Of a stretch of 64,000 nucleotides of DNA, positions 35,491-47,200 are shown in pieces. The DNA comes from Topomyia yanbarensis (lineage: Eukaryota; Arthropoda; Insecta; Diptera; Culicidae). The notes under the pieces were generated by a model. The model had not been told where the DNA came from. It saw only the letters and a program-made list of their open reading frames with translations, and searched no databases. The DNA is taken from NCBI RefSeq assembly GCF_030247195.1, contig NC_080672.1, positions 392,291,037 through 392,355,036 on the forward strand. Direction: 5' to 3'. A program made the position numbers and the translations under genes. Numbering within the stretch: the stretch's first letter is position 1; each line of letters opens with the position of its first letter.

Positions 35491-35855
35491 ACAAATTATA
35501 ATTATTACACAACACAACTGATCGGATTCAACTGTCATAGAATGATTTGCAAAGTGGGTGGGTGGGGTGGTTTGGATTTAATTCAATACGGCAGGATGCG
35601 ACTTATGTGTGCTGCTTGAGTGTTGCGTTGAAAAAAATATTTATTTTTATGCATGCGTGTGCGTTATAACTTGTTAATCCATGTTTACGGCGCTTTGTAG
35701 CTGCGTAGGGTAAAGAGCCTATTGGCTTTCATATGTTTCATATTTCGGTTATATGTGATATATTTCGGTTATATGTTTTTTATCAGTAAGGCATCCGACA
35801 ACGTGCTTATGTAGTTATTGCACTGTTCAGCAGCATAGTATTTTATATAGGAGAG

Positions 35856-35972
35856 TACACTCAGGTTTTTTTACGCGGTTTTTCTTTGCGTGGTATTTTT
35901 TACGCGGATTTTGAAATTTACGCGGTTTTCGTTTACGCGGCCTGTATCCCCTGCGTAAAAAACCAGAGTGTA
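35856..35972. mobile_element. Short MITE, same family as the 1.1-kb minisatellite element
   Basis: TA-CACTCAGGTTTTTTTACGCG at the left and CTGCGTAAAAAACCAGAGTG-TA at the right, separated by only two or three units ('ttttacgcggattttgaaat', 'ttacgcggttttcgtttacg'). Its distal 'cctgtatcccctgcg' matches 'cctgtatcccccgcg' at 23847. This is probably near the basal form of the family. Confidence 0.8.
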
Positions 35973-38712
35973 GTTGCATCGGAAACAATCACATTCCCAG
36001 CAGAACTTTTTGTTTTCTAATTTCAAACACTTTTGTTTCGTACTGCACACAACGGAAAATTTTAAAACAGAATATACCGTCCCAGCAGCAGTTTAAGCGG
36101 GTGTTCTTTTTCGATTAAAATTCAAGCCATGTCTTAAACGTTACTGGAATTAAAAGTGTTTTCCCAGTTTATGCAGTCAGAGTATCTGTCCTGCCCTATG
36201 TATTTAAAACACAGTTCTAATCGTGTTTTAAAGTATACAACAAATAGAACGGTTAGGTATACCAATTTAAATTTTAAAATAAATCTGTTTTAAATTATGA
36301 AACAAACCGCTGTACTGAAGATATAATTATGTCAGTCCTATTACCACATAAAACACCTATATAACATAAAACGCTGTAGAATTGGTTTAATAATACAATG
36401 TTTACACTACAGAGTTATAACATGTTATAATAATTAGCAACAAGAAAAATGTCACCAAGATGGCATAAAAACTCGTTTTAACTGGTAGTGCGAACGTTGT
36501 ATAACAATCAAATAATTTCATTTGTTCAACCACTAATCAAGAAATACTTAACCTTAAGATTGTTTACTTAAGTTCATTAGTACATTATTAAAAATTTAAA
36601 TGGAAAATGAAATTTCATATTTCATGGAGAATCTGTATATTTCCGTTGGCGGGCGTGGGCTTCCTCATCACATTTCTCAATATGGAAATTTTCTTTTGAA
36701 TATATTTTCTGGACAGACCAGCCTATTTTTACTAGGTGGATCAGCCAAATAATGCCAATCACCTAGTGAGATACTTGATTAATTGTAATAATAGATTACC
36801 GTTAAAAGACCTTCAATAAATTATGTTTTGATGGGATACCCTATAGCAAATTGTAACATATGAAAACAGGCGAGTGAGCTAGAACGTAAGTCGAAATGTG
36901 TGATAGATAAAATTTATTTGCACGCTCTTGAAAAAAGCTACATTTTTAATGTCACCGTGGTTGTGTCCTGTAAAAAAAATAAAGGGTTGTATTTTTTTTC
37001 CATTGATTTTCGATTTCGAAAAAAATTGTTTTATATGACAAACGTAATTTTTGTAGTAGAAATTTGCTTAGTCACACAAGTATTACGTCTTAATCTATAT
37101 TTGGGCGACCGGTTGGAGCATCTTAACGATTTCGCTAGAATGCACTCAGTGCACTAACCTAAAGTTTTCATTGAAACTGGCAGTTCATTTCATTGCCTTG
37201 AGAGCCTTGAGAGACATAAGTACAGTTTCGACCCGTTTTTATAAACTCCCGGTTTTATGCACCCCCGATTTTATGAACTTTTTGTACCCGATTTTATCAA
37301 CCTCCCGATAATTCATTATTTTATGCCCGCAATTCAGGCCTACAATCTTACAATTGTATTCTATTAAGGTAATGAGTCTTGCAGTATTAGGTAGCAGTCA
37401 AAATGTAAAGTAGTTTACCCACTTTTGGTCCTATTTAAAGTAATTGAAAACTAGAATCAGATTTTGCTTGAATTCTCAAAAAAAAAATCAGTGCTGTGTG
37501 TTTTTATGATAAAATAACAAACTTTCACATATTCTCCGTGGAAAACATAACAATTGGAAGAGACACCGTATGTAGTAAAAATTGTATATTTTGCATTGTT
37601 CATGACAAACTGCAAACAAAATTTAAACCAAAGACTATTTTTTGCGGACTATCTGTAAACACCGGTCCCGAGGGTACAATTTAGCGCATATTTGTCTCAG
37701 AGGCTGTGATGTCTGTTCTCTAATTTATCTACTGATATAAAACGATCTACTGCCAGCGAACTTGAGTCATCACTAAACAAACTTCGAATTGAATCAATAG
37801 CTGATTCTTGTTCCTGTTTTCTATTGTTATCTTCTATATCATCCAAGCGGATTGATCTATTCACTTGTAAGTAGGAACAAACTAACCAGTCCGAACCAAC
37901 TAAAATTGGTCATGCCAGTCGAAAGCCACTGACCTAGGTTCAAACCACCCATCTCCATAATAAATACGCGTGCCGGTTCCAAATTCTTTGATATCCGTTA
38001 CGAAATATTGTTTGATGATGAAAACCCTTAAAACATAACAAGCCTGTTCTTCCTTCTCTTTATATTCTACGCGTAACTGTCCCACAAATAAAATAATCAA
38101 AAAGTAAATATTAAGTGTGTCAACTAAGAGATGGGTACGATATTAAAAACTTCGATTTTGCAAACTTTCGTAAACAAAATGAATAGAAAACATAGTTTGT
38201 GTGGATGGTAGATGGACCAATATGCTCAGAATAATCCGATTTCTGTCAGATTTTCCCACTGAGCATTTTTCGTAAAATATTCCGTAAATTAAATTTTTCT
38301 AATGAAAAACTGGACTAATTACACTAGAAACGTTGATTATGGACGTAATTTTAGACTGTGAAGCTTCATTTGATCCACCGTTTCTCTCAAGATCACTAAT
38401 TTAATTTTCATCGTCCATCGCGTTTTTCTTAGTTATCAGTTTTAGAACATAGGCGTAGAATGGCAGTAAACTACCAACGCTGTGTGTCGAATTAATCAAA
38501 GAATAATTTTTGAATCTCATTTTTAAGGAGATTAACTGTTAAACTTCGTTGACAGAATGCATTGTCATTCATAATGAGTCTAATTTCAGATCGATCCTTT
38601 GCTTGGAAGTTGGATTAGACAACTGTCGAGCGGTTCGGTTGAATACGATTTTTTGCGCTGATACGGTATTAATTTTTAATTTTAATTTTTCTGCAAACTA
38701 ACAACTTGAGAC

Positions 38713-38757
38713 AATTCTCAAGTTGCTTCTAATTATGTAGGATGGAAAAAGGAAGTT
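38713..38757. repeat. 45-bp target-site duplication, left copy
   Basis: The 45-base word beginning AATTCTCAAGTTGC and ending AAAAGGAAGTT is identical to 41257-41301. The two copies bracket the family S insert. The length is far above the 2-20 bp typical of LINE/SINE insertions but possible for staggered nicks in target-primed reverse transcription. Confidence 0.85.
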
Positions 38758-41256
38758 TTTTTTTTTTTTTTTTTTTTTTTTTATCCCTTTATGGGCAGCT
38801 AGGGCCGAGGGTGGTGGCTAACGGGTTTCATACATCCTTGACCTGACGGACAAAGCTATGGTGCCTTGAACACAGGCAACGCAGATCCAAGGCCATCATT
38901 GAAATGATAAGTTCTGCGTTTGAGATGTACTTCCCCCGGTTGCCAGACGAATACCTGTAATTATTACTTGTTGCTTTGTATGTATGAATCTAATGTTCAG
39001 TCCTGGGTGGTGTATGCGTGGAAGATGTGGTTTTTAGCGTTCGAGTCCAGGAGTGCATATCTGTCTGGGTTAGCGTGGGCGTTTACTAATTGTGTAATAG
39101 TGTGATCGCTAAAGGCTCGAGCATATGAATGCCAGCGTGTCTCCAACTTTGCGTGCATAAATCCGGTTTTAGATCCGTGTTGCCATTCGCACATTCACGT
39201 GTATTCTCGAACGATCGCGCGCGAACCGTGAATCTAATAATTAATTTTCAGTGTATGGTAGAGAAACGTGTTGTCTAGTAAATCGGTCCAACTGAAGGCA
39301 TGAGTCCAGGCTGATCGAGAGTAGAGAATTTCGAACGTAGCCGGTCTATGATCGCGCGAGTGGTGGGTTAATGCTTGAGACCGCGGTTGTAAAGTTATAG
39401 GTGCTGAAAAGTTCACTTAAGTAAAGGGGTATTGGCGAAATTGCGAGCGTAGGTGTGTGTGGATGATTGAAATTGTAATGTAAGTTCGCGTTTTTGACCA
39501 GGTTTGTGTTATCGCGAAAGTTAGGGGCGTTTGCACGTTTTGGATGTGAATGTATATGGGAGAATATGCAATTGACTGTGCTAGTGAATATCAGTATGAA
39601 CCCAACTCAAGATACAGTAATAAAAGGAAAAATAACATGCCGAATGTTTCTTTTTTTAGGTCAATAACCGTGCATTGAAAAATGCCCAAAAACTCTGAAC
39701 TAGGCCCCATCGAGTCCAGTCTGTCCGTCTCGTCCTGTCGTGTCTGGGGTTTCCAGGTTACATGCATTCACCAGATGAGACTAGCTTATGTCAGCTTACT
39801 TGTGCACTGGTTTCGTAGAATCGAGGCGATCATCGAAATGATAGATCCTACGAGTGAATGCACTTGGCCCAGTCACCTGTCAAGCATTTGTGTATTTGTG
39901 TGTGTTGAGATATGTGTGGAGCCTGTAAATAATATTTTAATACGAATAATATTTTATACTTCAAAACAAGAAATGTGCAATATACTACTTGCAGTTTGTT
40001 GATCGTTCCTACTTATCTGATTCCATCGAGTATGAGAATACATCTCCATTGTTCTAAAACCTGGCGACGTCCGATGGCAGAGCAGAATCATTGTGGGCAG
40101 CAATGTTGCTCTTCTTGGATGTATGAGCTCGAAAAGGTCATCACAAGAATATAACGCATGAGACCGAAAATAAATAAAAAAAAAATAAAGAGAAGAGTTA
40201 GTATTGTTATTGAGTATTAGTAATATGCCGATTTTTTTCGAGAGTTGTCCTACTGGAACTGCAGAGCTAATTGATTTAATTAAGGCATGGACCTAGACTT
40301 CTGGAATCGAGGATAGAGACTTCCGGACGCGAACGATTCATGAATGCGCGAGTGCGGGGGACTGTAGGTTCACGCTTGAGACTGCGTTTGAGTGATTACA
40401 AGTGCCGAGACGTTCATATTATCACCGGGATGTTATAATGTCTGGAAGAGCGCGAGTATAGGTTGCGTGGATGGTCGCGAAGGGCTTAAGCATTTTTATA
40501 TTTGTTTGTCGCGTGTATGTGACTTTGCATTCGATTCGCGCGAACACGGGTATTTGGAGGTTCACTCTCGAGACCGGGATTGTTAATTTATAAGTGCTAA
40601 ACCATTCACTTAGTCACCAGGGTGTTATACTTTTTACGAGATCGTGGGTGTGGTCGTGCGTGGATGATCGCGAAGGACTCGAGCGTTTGTATGTGGACGT
40701 TTTTGTCGCGTGTGCTAGTATGTAACTTCGCGTGGACACATTATTTTTATACGCGTGATGCTGTTCGCATGTTCGCGTATTCTTCAACGATCGCACGTGG
40801 ACGTCTTGTCTAGTTTTTATTTCTATTGGTCCAACTAAAGGCATGAATTTGGGCTGCTATGATCAAGGGCGGAGACTTCCGGACGTGACCGATTCATGAT
40901 TGCGCGAGCTTAGGTTCTTAGGTTCCAACGTTCACCCAATCAATCGGGGTGTTTGAATATTGGCGAGATCGCGGGCGTTCGTATTTGTGACCAGGTTCGT
41001 GTTATCGCGTAGGCCACGTTTGTACGTTTGGAATGAGGTGCCTGCAGAGAGTATTGGGCCCTAAACCCACATTGTATATTATTTGACCATGGCAGTGGAT
41101 AATAAAGGTCGCCAAGTTAAGTACTAAAATTGATCACAATGTAGCTTAACTAAAAAGAAAATAATCGTATCCCAAGTTTATGTGATATCATCACTGTAAT
41201 ACTGCTTTGGTGGAAAAGCCCCCGGACCACATCAAGGTACAGTATCATGCCGAGGG
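38758..41256 (-). mobile_element. Retroposed 2.5-kb noncoding family S element
   Basis: On the minus strand the insert starts at 41256 with CCCTCGGCATGATACTGTAC (same head as 19731) and ends near 38783 with 'gcccataaagggat' followed by ~25 A (poly-T 38758-38782 on plus). A 45-bp direct repeat flanks it. Between lie family S modules (41.05-40.25 and 39.66-39.0 kb) and two unique modules. These are 40180-39690 and 39000-38783, which share 'gccatcattgaaatgataag'-type words. No ORF above 106 codons and none with a domain. The structure says RNA intermediate and trans-mobilisation, probably by a LINE. Confidence 0.75.
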
Positions 41257-41301
41257 AATTCTCAAGTTGCTTCTAATTATGTAGGATGGAAAAAGGAAGT
41301 T
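41257..41301. repeat. 45-bp target-site duplication, right copy
   Basis: Identical, base for base as read, to 38713-38757. The absence of differences suggests the insertion is young relative to surrounding degraded repeats. Confidence 0.85.
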
Positions 41302-41384
41302 AAAAAAAATCCCGATTTTATCAACTTCCCCGTTTTATCAACCAAAATTTTTCCGTTGGTTGATAAAAACCGGTCATTACTGTA

Positions 41385-42163
41385 TTCACAATCAATGCTA
41401 AGTTTCAAATATCAACGATGAGTTTAATTGCTCTTTTATTTCCTCAAAGATTTTTCATCAATAGTCGATACGTTTCGTGAAAAAAAAGGTGGATAAAGTG
41501 CTTATCAGCTGTCTATAGTTTGTCTGATAAGCAGGTAAAATGGTTTACACTGCTTATCAGCTCTCGCAGGTATTGGTATTGCTGACTCCCCTTGTTTACG
41601 TTAAGCGTGTCGTCACGTTGAACTGACTCACGCTGCTTTCGCTATTCAATGTTTACGAAACTGCTACTATGGCTTGAGTCAAAAAAGCAAAATCAGTGTT
41701 TAGTTGAGGGGTTCTTATATCCCAAATCTGAACTTTTTCTATTTTCAACAAATCGATTTTATTTTTGCTTCATCAGAATGTACCAAATTTTCATAGAGAT
41801 CGATAGATCGAAGGTTATAGCGCCTTGATGCAAGCCTCGCCTACCAAGAGTGGTGGTAACATGAATCATAAAACTCGATTATTGCGAAATGTTCGGTTTC
41901 CAAAAATGGCTCATTAAAAAATAAAGCGTTTCGGAAATGCTAACAAATTAATGCTTGTTCTTTTTTTTTTCAATGCAAACTGTGCAATCAAAAAACTATA
42001 AGTTTCATGTCAGCAAATCATCGCTAGAGGCCTTTAAGAAAATTTAAACATTCCTCAATTTTTCATCGCAAAAAGGTCAAAATGTGGCGTTTTGGTTTGG
42101 GTACACAAGAACTATCCCACAAAGAAACTATCCAATTAGAATACATAATTCCTATAATAAATG
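41385..42163. other. No gene seen
   Basis: AT-rich with openings under 65 codons. No recognisable transposon ends or tandem units. Confidence 0.4.
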
Positions 42164-42423
42164 GGTCGGTGTTAAGTCAGACCGGACTAAGAGACATTGT
42201 ATTGTTTTCGAGAAAAAACGAGTTGAAAGTTTGAATCGCAGCATTCCATACGTTACAATTCGAAATGAATGTTTGCCATAATTCTTGCTATTACCATACC
42301 ATTTTCATTTTATATTTCAAATCTGGCAGTAGTCGAAATGTAACTGAAGAATTTCTTTATTCAGTGCTATCATCTCATTTTTTGAATTTTTGTGACTTAG
42401 TCCGATCTGACTTAACACCGACC
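42164..42423. mobile_element. MITE with GGTCGGTGTTAAGTCAGA ends
   Basis: The left end GGTCGGTGTTAAGTCAGACC + GGACTAAG is matched at the right by the complement of GGTCGGTGTTAAGTCAGATC + GGACTAAG. The ~30-bp inverted repeats enclose ~200 bp of AT-rich noncoding DNA. I could not find a clear target duplication. An 85-codon plus-strand opening overlapping its right end is not a gene. Confidence 0.7.
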
Positions 42424-43193
42424 AATTTGACTATTCATAATGATAATTCGATGGTAGCTACTTATGAAAAGAAGACTTTACTTCTATCAATCTGTATATA
42501 CACCATAGATATTTTATTATAAGAATAACGTCATATGAGAGGTGTCAATACTTAGAAAAACCTGTGGGGTTTACTCGAGAAATGCAACATAGTTTTTTTT
42601 ATGAATTCGAGAAACAGTTATTGTTTTTGATATAAATTAGATGCAGCCAAGAATAATTGCCTTCCTTGTGACTAGATAAAAATTAGTTGCATACAACACT
42701 GGCTTGATGCATTAAACAGTCCCATTTGCTATGTTGATGCTATGCTTAAGGGCCTGTTATGCGTATCACGACAGAAAAGGGCTTCTAACTTTTATATTGC
42801 AATATAAAACAAAATTAACAGAATAAAAAAGCACAATGGTTTCAATTTTCCATATTGCATCACAATTTAGCTACAAATTCGCCATTTATGTCCATAATCG
42901 ACCTTGCCAATGGGGTCAAGATCACATTGCGATGTCCAGCATGGTACCGTCCACAGACTAGCACCACTTACTAGCAAACTACGCTAGTGTGACACACATA
43001 TTTTACCACAAAGCTAATAACATAGGATATTGCAAGCTATCAGACTTAGCAATGTGGCTGGTGGCCAGTTTCTGTAACAACAAACTGAATAGCAGCAAGA
43101 CGCTCTCTTTTCTGTTCCACCGTACATGCTCTTTCTATCCATTTAAAGTTGTTGTGAGTGGGTACATTCCGTGAGGCTTTACCTCAATGCATA
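42424..43193. other. No gene seen
   Basis: No coding signal beyond a 61-codon opening at 42989 of unknown meaning. It precedes the TA that flanks the next element. Confidence 0.4.
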
Positions 43194-43766
43194 TCAACGC
43201 TTTTTCTTGAAAAGGGCGATACTAGCAGTGACACCATTCACAGAAAATCAATAGTGAATATTTCAAGGCTTGGTTTTATTTCCTATTTAAGAACTATTGT
43301 GTTTTTTACATCCCAGATTGCATGATTCAGTGATCGAAACCCAAAACTGCATAAAGTATTTGAAATTATTAAATTAAAATTTGTTTTTGCTATTTAAATC
43401 GACAAAATGATAGTATCGCCCCTTTGGCGATTGTTTACTTTTTCGGTCCCACCTATCAGCATTGAAGTATCGCCCTTATATTTTTTTACAATAACTACCG
43501 TATTACACCACCGATTTCGTCCGGGTTTTTTCAAGAGCGATCATTGTTACTATTTACAGCTGGTATCAGCTTGATTATCCAAAAAAAATTCGAAAAAAAC
43601 AGTTTCGCCTCTAAACTGCTAGCAAAATAAGTATCGCCCTTCTTGTTTGCATGGAGCGTGGAGGGCGAAACTTTAAATAAACAAACAAAAATACAGTTTC
43701 GCCCGATGTATTTTTTGCTGTAGTTTAAGAAAGCAGTATCGTAGAATCCAAATTTTTAGGTTAATT

Positions 43767-43771
43767 TGTTG
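43767..43771. repeat. BEL/Pao target-site duplication TGTTG (left)
   Basis: TGTTG immediately precedes the LTR at 43772; the same five bases follow the other LTR at 51120-51124. Four- to five-bp duplications are typical of BEL/Pao integrases. Confidence 0.85.
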
Positions 43772-44276
43772 TGTTGGGTGGATTAAATAAGAGGCTTTTC
43801 AGCAACACCCTAAGGAATGTATTCCAAACGGTATCAGCTAAAAGATCGGTCAATTATTGTATCTCGTTAATTCCCAACAATTACGGCTAGATTACAGGGC
43901 AATACGCAAGTCACGTATCACCTAACCTCAATCGTGCACAATTCGAACGGTTGAGTGCGTTTCTTGGCCTTCCGGCACGGAAATAAATGTTTGCTTATAT
44001 CTTCACGAATTCAACGTTCTATTTACTTAAACTTCCAACAATTTCTATCTATTCTTTTTTCTTATACCTTTCTCTCATCTCTACGTGACGTCTATGTTTT
44101 TCTATCCTACCATTTCAAACGATCCTTTTTTTCCTTTTTCTATCCTTCCATTTCAAACGGTCCTTTTTTCCCTTTTCCTATCCTTCCATTTCAAATGGTC
44201 CTCACTACATCAAAATTGTCCACCGACAGGTGGTAGACCGTGGAGTTGGAAGGGGTCAGCGGGACATACCGTAACA
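43772..44276 (-). repeat. BEL/Pao 3' LTR (505 bp)
   Basis: It is bounded on the minus strand by TGTTACGGTA...CACCCAACA, i.e. TG...CA. It matches 50615-51119 base for base in my reading. The polyprotein frame runs 67 bases into it before stopping at 44210. A purine-rich GGGTCGGGGAG lies directly before it (44277-44287, minus) and serves as polypurine tract. Pyrimidine-rich 'ctatccttccatttcaaa' units repeat three to four times within it. Confidence 0.95.
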
Positions 44277-47200
44277 CTCCCCGACCCGTAAGGCTGGTTA
44301 GCTATCTCCGGTTCAGCTTTACCTTCTGCTGTTCCCGGCTGAAGCCCCACCTTTTCTATGTCGATCCGCGCCAGCTTTGCAACAGGTCGATGCACCATTC
44401 CGTCGGGAGTTTGCACCACGGCATCGCGAACTCGCCCATCTCGGCCCACCACGACCTTGGCTACACGTCCTCGAATCCATCCGTTGCGTATCTTCTCCTC
44501 TACGATGATCACCGAATCTCCTACCTCGATCGGTTTTGTCTCCTCAAACCACTTGGTACGACGTGCGATGGTAGGAAGATATTCCCGCACCCACCGGCGC
44601 CAAAACTGATCTACCATTGTACGGCATAGATTCCAGTCGTTCCTGCAGGCTTGTCTTGGATCCGTAAGCGTCTTCGGAGTCTGCGTTACGCCGCTCGAGC
44701 TCATTAGAAGAAAGTGGTTCGGTGTTAGAGCCTCCTGTTGCGCCGTCTCCAGAGGAATATATGTTAGCGGTCTCGAATTGACCACACTCTCAGCTTCCAC
44801 TAGCAACGTTGCCAGCGTTTCTTCGTTCGGCGTTCGAGAAGACTCCATTGCAGCAAGAGCGGTTTTCACCGACCGCACTAGACGCTCCCAGGCGCCACCC
44901 ATGTGAGGTGATCCAGGTGGGTTAAACACCCATTTCGTGTTCGCGTTGGTGAACGTTTCGGCAAGCTGGCGCTCGATTTTGCCCATCTCCTGCTTAAGTT
45001 CGTTGCTCGATCCCACGAAATTTGTGCCCCTGTCGCTGCGGATCTCCACAGGTGCTCCTCTGCGTCCGATGAAACGCCTGATCGCCATCTTGCAAGATTC
45101 CGTTGAAAGTGTGTGAGCGACTTCGAGATGGATTGCTCGTGTGGTCATACACGTGAACAGAGCTACCCATCGTTTTGCAATACTTCGGTTCACCCGCACG
45201 CCGATCGGCCCGAAATAGTCGACGCCTACGTAGGAAAATGGACGTACGTACGCCTGCAACCTGGCCGCCGGGAGTGGAGCCATTCGGGGTGTCGCCAGAC
45301 TTGGCTTCTTGACTTTACACAAGGCGCACTCTTTAGCCACCTTACGCACGAACGGGCGCAGTTGCGATATGTGGAAACGCTGTCTCACTTCGTTCACGAC
45401 AGTCTCGCCATTGGCGTGAAGAAATCGTTGGTGGTACCATTCAACCAGCAGTCTAGTCACTGGATGGGCTTTCGGCAATATTACTGGAAACTTAGTGTCA
45501 AACGCGGCGACGGTCGCAGCAGATATCCTTCCATCAGAACGAATAACACCTGCTTCCTCCAAGTACGGAGACAGTTTGTATATTTTGCTGGTTTTCTCTA
45601 GCCGCGCCTGTTGTCCTGGCTGCTTGTCCCGCATTACTGACAAAGTCGCCACCTCGTCCGGATACTGCTCACACTGCACCCAACGAAAGATTGTGGTTTC
45701 GGCTGTTGCTAATTCCTCTTGAGTGAGTGGTCCGTCCAGTCGAGTCTCTCGTTTTACCGTTCGCCGTAGATTTTGTACGTAGCGATGAACATGTGCTACC
45801 GATCGATACAAATGCGTCAGTTTCGAGAATCGCTCCCACCTCACAAGTTGTGGCGGTACGATAACCTCCTTGTGCACCAAACACGACCTCAGCTCTTCGT
45901 CGGTCGTCGCGCCGACTGAATCTGCATCTACGGTCCATTGATCTTCTGGCAAATATAAATCGTTGTCACCACGGAACCAACGGCCGCCTGAGGACAAACA
46001 CGGCCCTTTTTCCCACTTTGTCGCATCGTCGGCGACGTTCTTTCTCGATGATATCCAACGCCATTGCTTCGCCTCCGACTTGGACAAAATCTCACCTACT
46101 CGGCAAGCTACGAACTGGCGATATCTTCGATGATCTGAATTTATCCAAGCCAGCACCGTCTTAGAGTCACACCATAACACTGTCTTCTCGACTACGAGCG
46201 AGTGCCCAGTGAGGATGGTCTTCATCAAGCGAACTCCGATTACCGCTGCCATCAACTCCAACCGTGGGATGGAGTGTGCCTTCAGTGGAGCCACCTTGGA
46301 TTTCCCACCGACTAACGCAACAGAAATCCCATCCGGAAATACCGCCCGAAAGTAAGCGACACACGCATAAGCTTCTTCGCTAGCATCCACGTAGATATGC
46401 AGTTGCAGCGACAAGATATCTTTCACCGAACGTTGCGGAAAGTAGCAACGCGGAATGCTAATCTGGTCCAGATGTTTGAACAAACTCGTCCACCGCATCC
46501 ACTTTCCAAGTAACTCCTCCGGAATTAGTTGATCCCATGTCGTCTTCGCCCTCCACAGCTCCTGGATTAGTACCTTGCCGTGAATGAGGAAAAAACACAA
46601 CAATCCTGCCGGATCGAATGGGCTCATCACTACTCGCAGTGCCTGGCGCTTAGTTGGATGCTCCGCACCCACCGCTAGCGTCGTTGTAAACGTGAAGACA
46701 TCGTCGACCGGCTTCCAGTACATCCCGAGCACGCGTTCGGTTGAACTGTTCTTGTCCAGCTGGAGACACTTTTCTGTGACTGGGTCTCTCTCCCCGACCC
46801 GTGCGAGAACCTCGGTGGAATTCGAAAGCCAGTTCCGCAGATGGAATCCGCCGAGAGAGTGGACCAGTTTGACTTCATGTGCCAGCTTCACCGCTTCGTC
46901 AACGTCGTCAGCGCTGTCCAAGTAGTCATCCACGTAGTGCTTCCGGATAATTGCGTCGGCTGCAACTGGATACTGTCTTGAATGCTCCTTAGCGTTCAAA
47001 TTCTTCACGAATTGTGCCGAACACGGTGAACACGTTGCACCAAACGTTGCGACGTCCATCAAATACACATCGGGGGCTTGTGTAGGATCATCTCGCCAAA
47101 GCAGTCGTTGCGCATGTCGATCTTCTCGTCGAATCCGAATCTGGTGAAACATCTCCTTCAGATCCGCGCACAGAGCGACCCGTTTCTTCCGGAATCCGTA

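Larger units (their letters stand above)
37221..41384. mobile_element. TA-flanked inverted-repeat element split by a retroposed insert
   Basis: The left end reads TACAGTTTCGACCCGTTTTT followed by 'ctcccggttttatgcacccc' and 'gattttatgaac'. The right end, inverted, reads TACAGTAATGACCGGTTTTT and carries 'cccgattttatcaacttccc'. CAGT ends with TA flanks recall pogo/Tigger-like elements. Without the 38758-41256 insert and one copy of its target duplication it would be about 1.6 kb. No transposase is recognised inside, only openings of up to 66 codons. Assignment is tentative. Confidence 0.45.

Noticed and set aside
39030..39060. 'gcgttcgagtcc' resembling a tRNA T-loop
   Set aside because: No acceptor or anticodon stem can be formed around it, and it lies in family S. 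No tRNA or rRNA gene was found anywhere in the window.
40614..40844. Overlapping 76- and 63-codon frames in family S
   Set aside because: Frames are not kept between family copies, so they are chance openings in CpG-rich repeat DNA.
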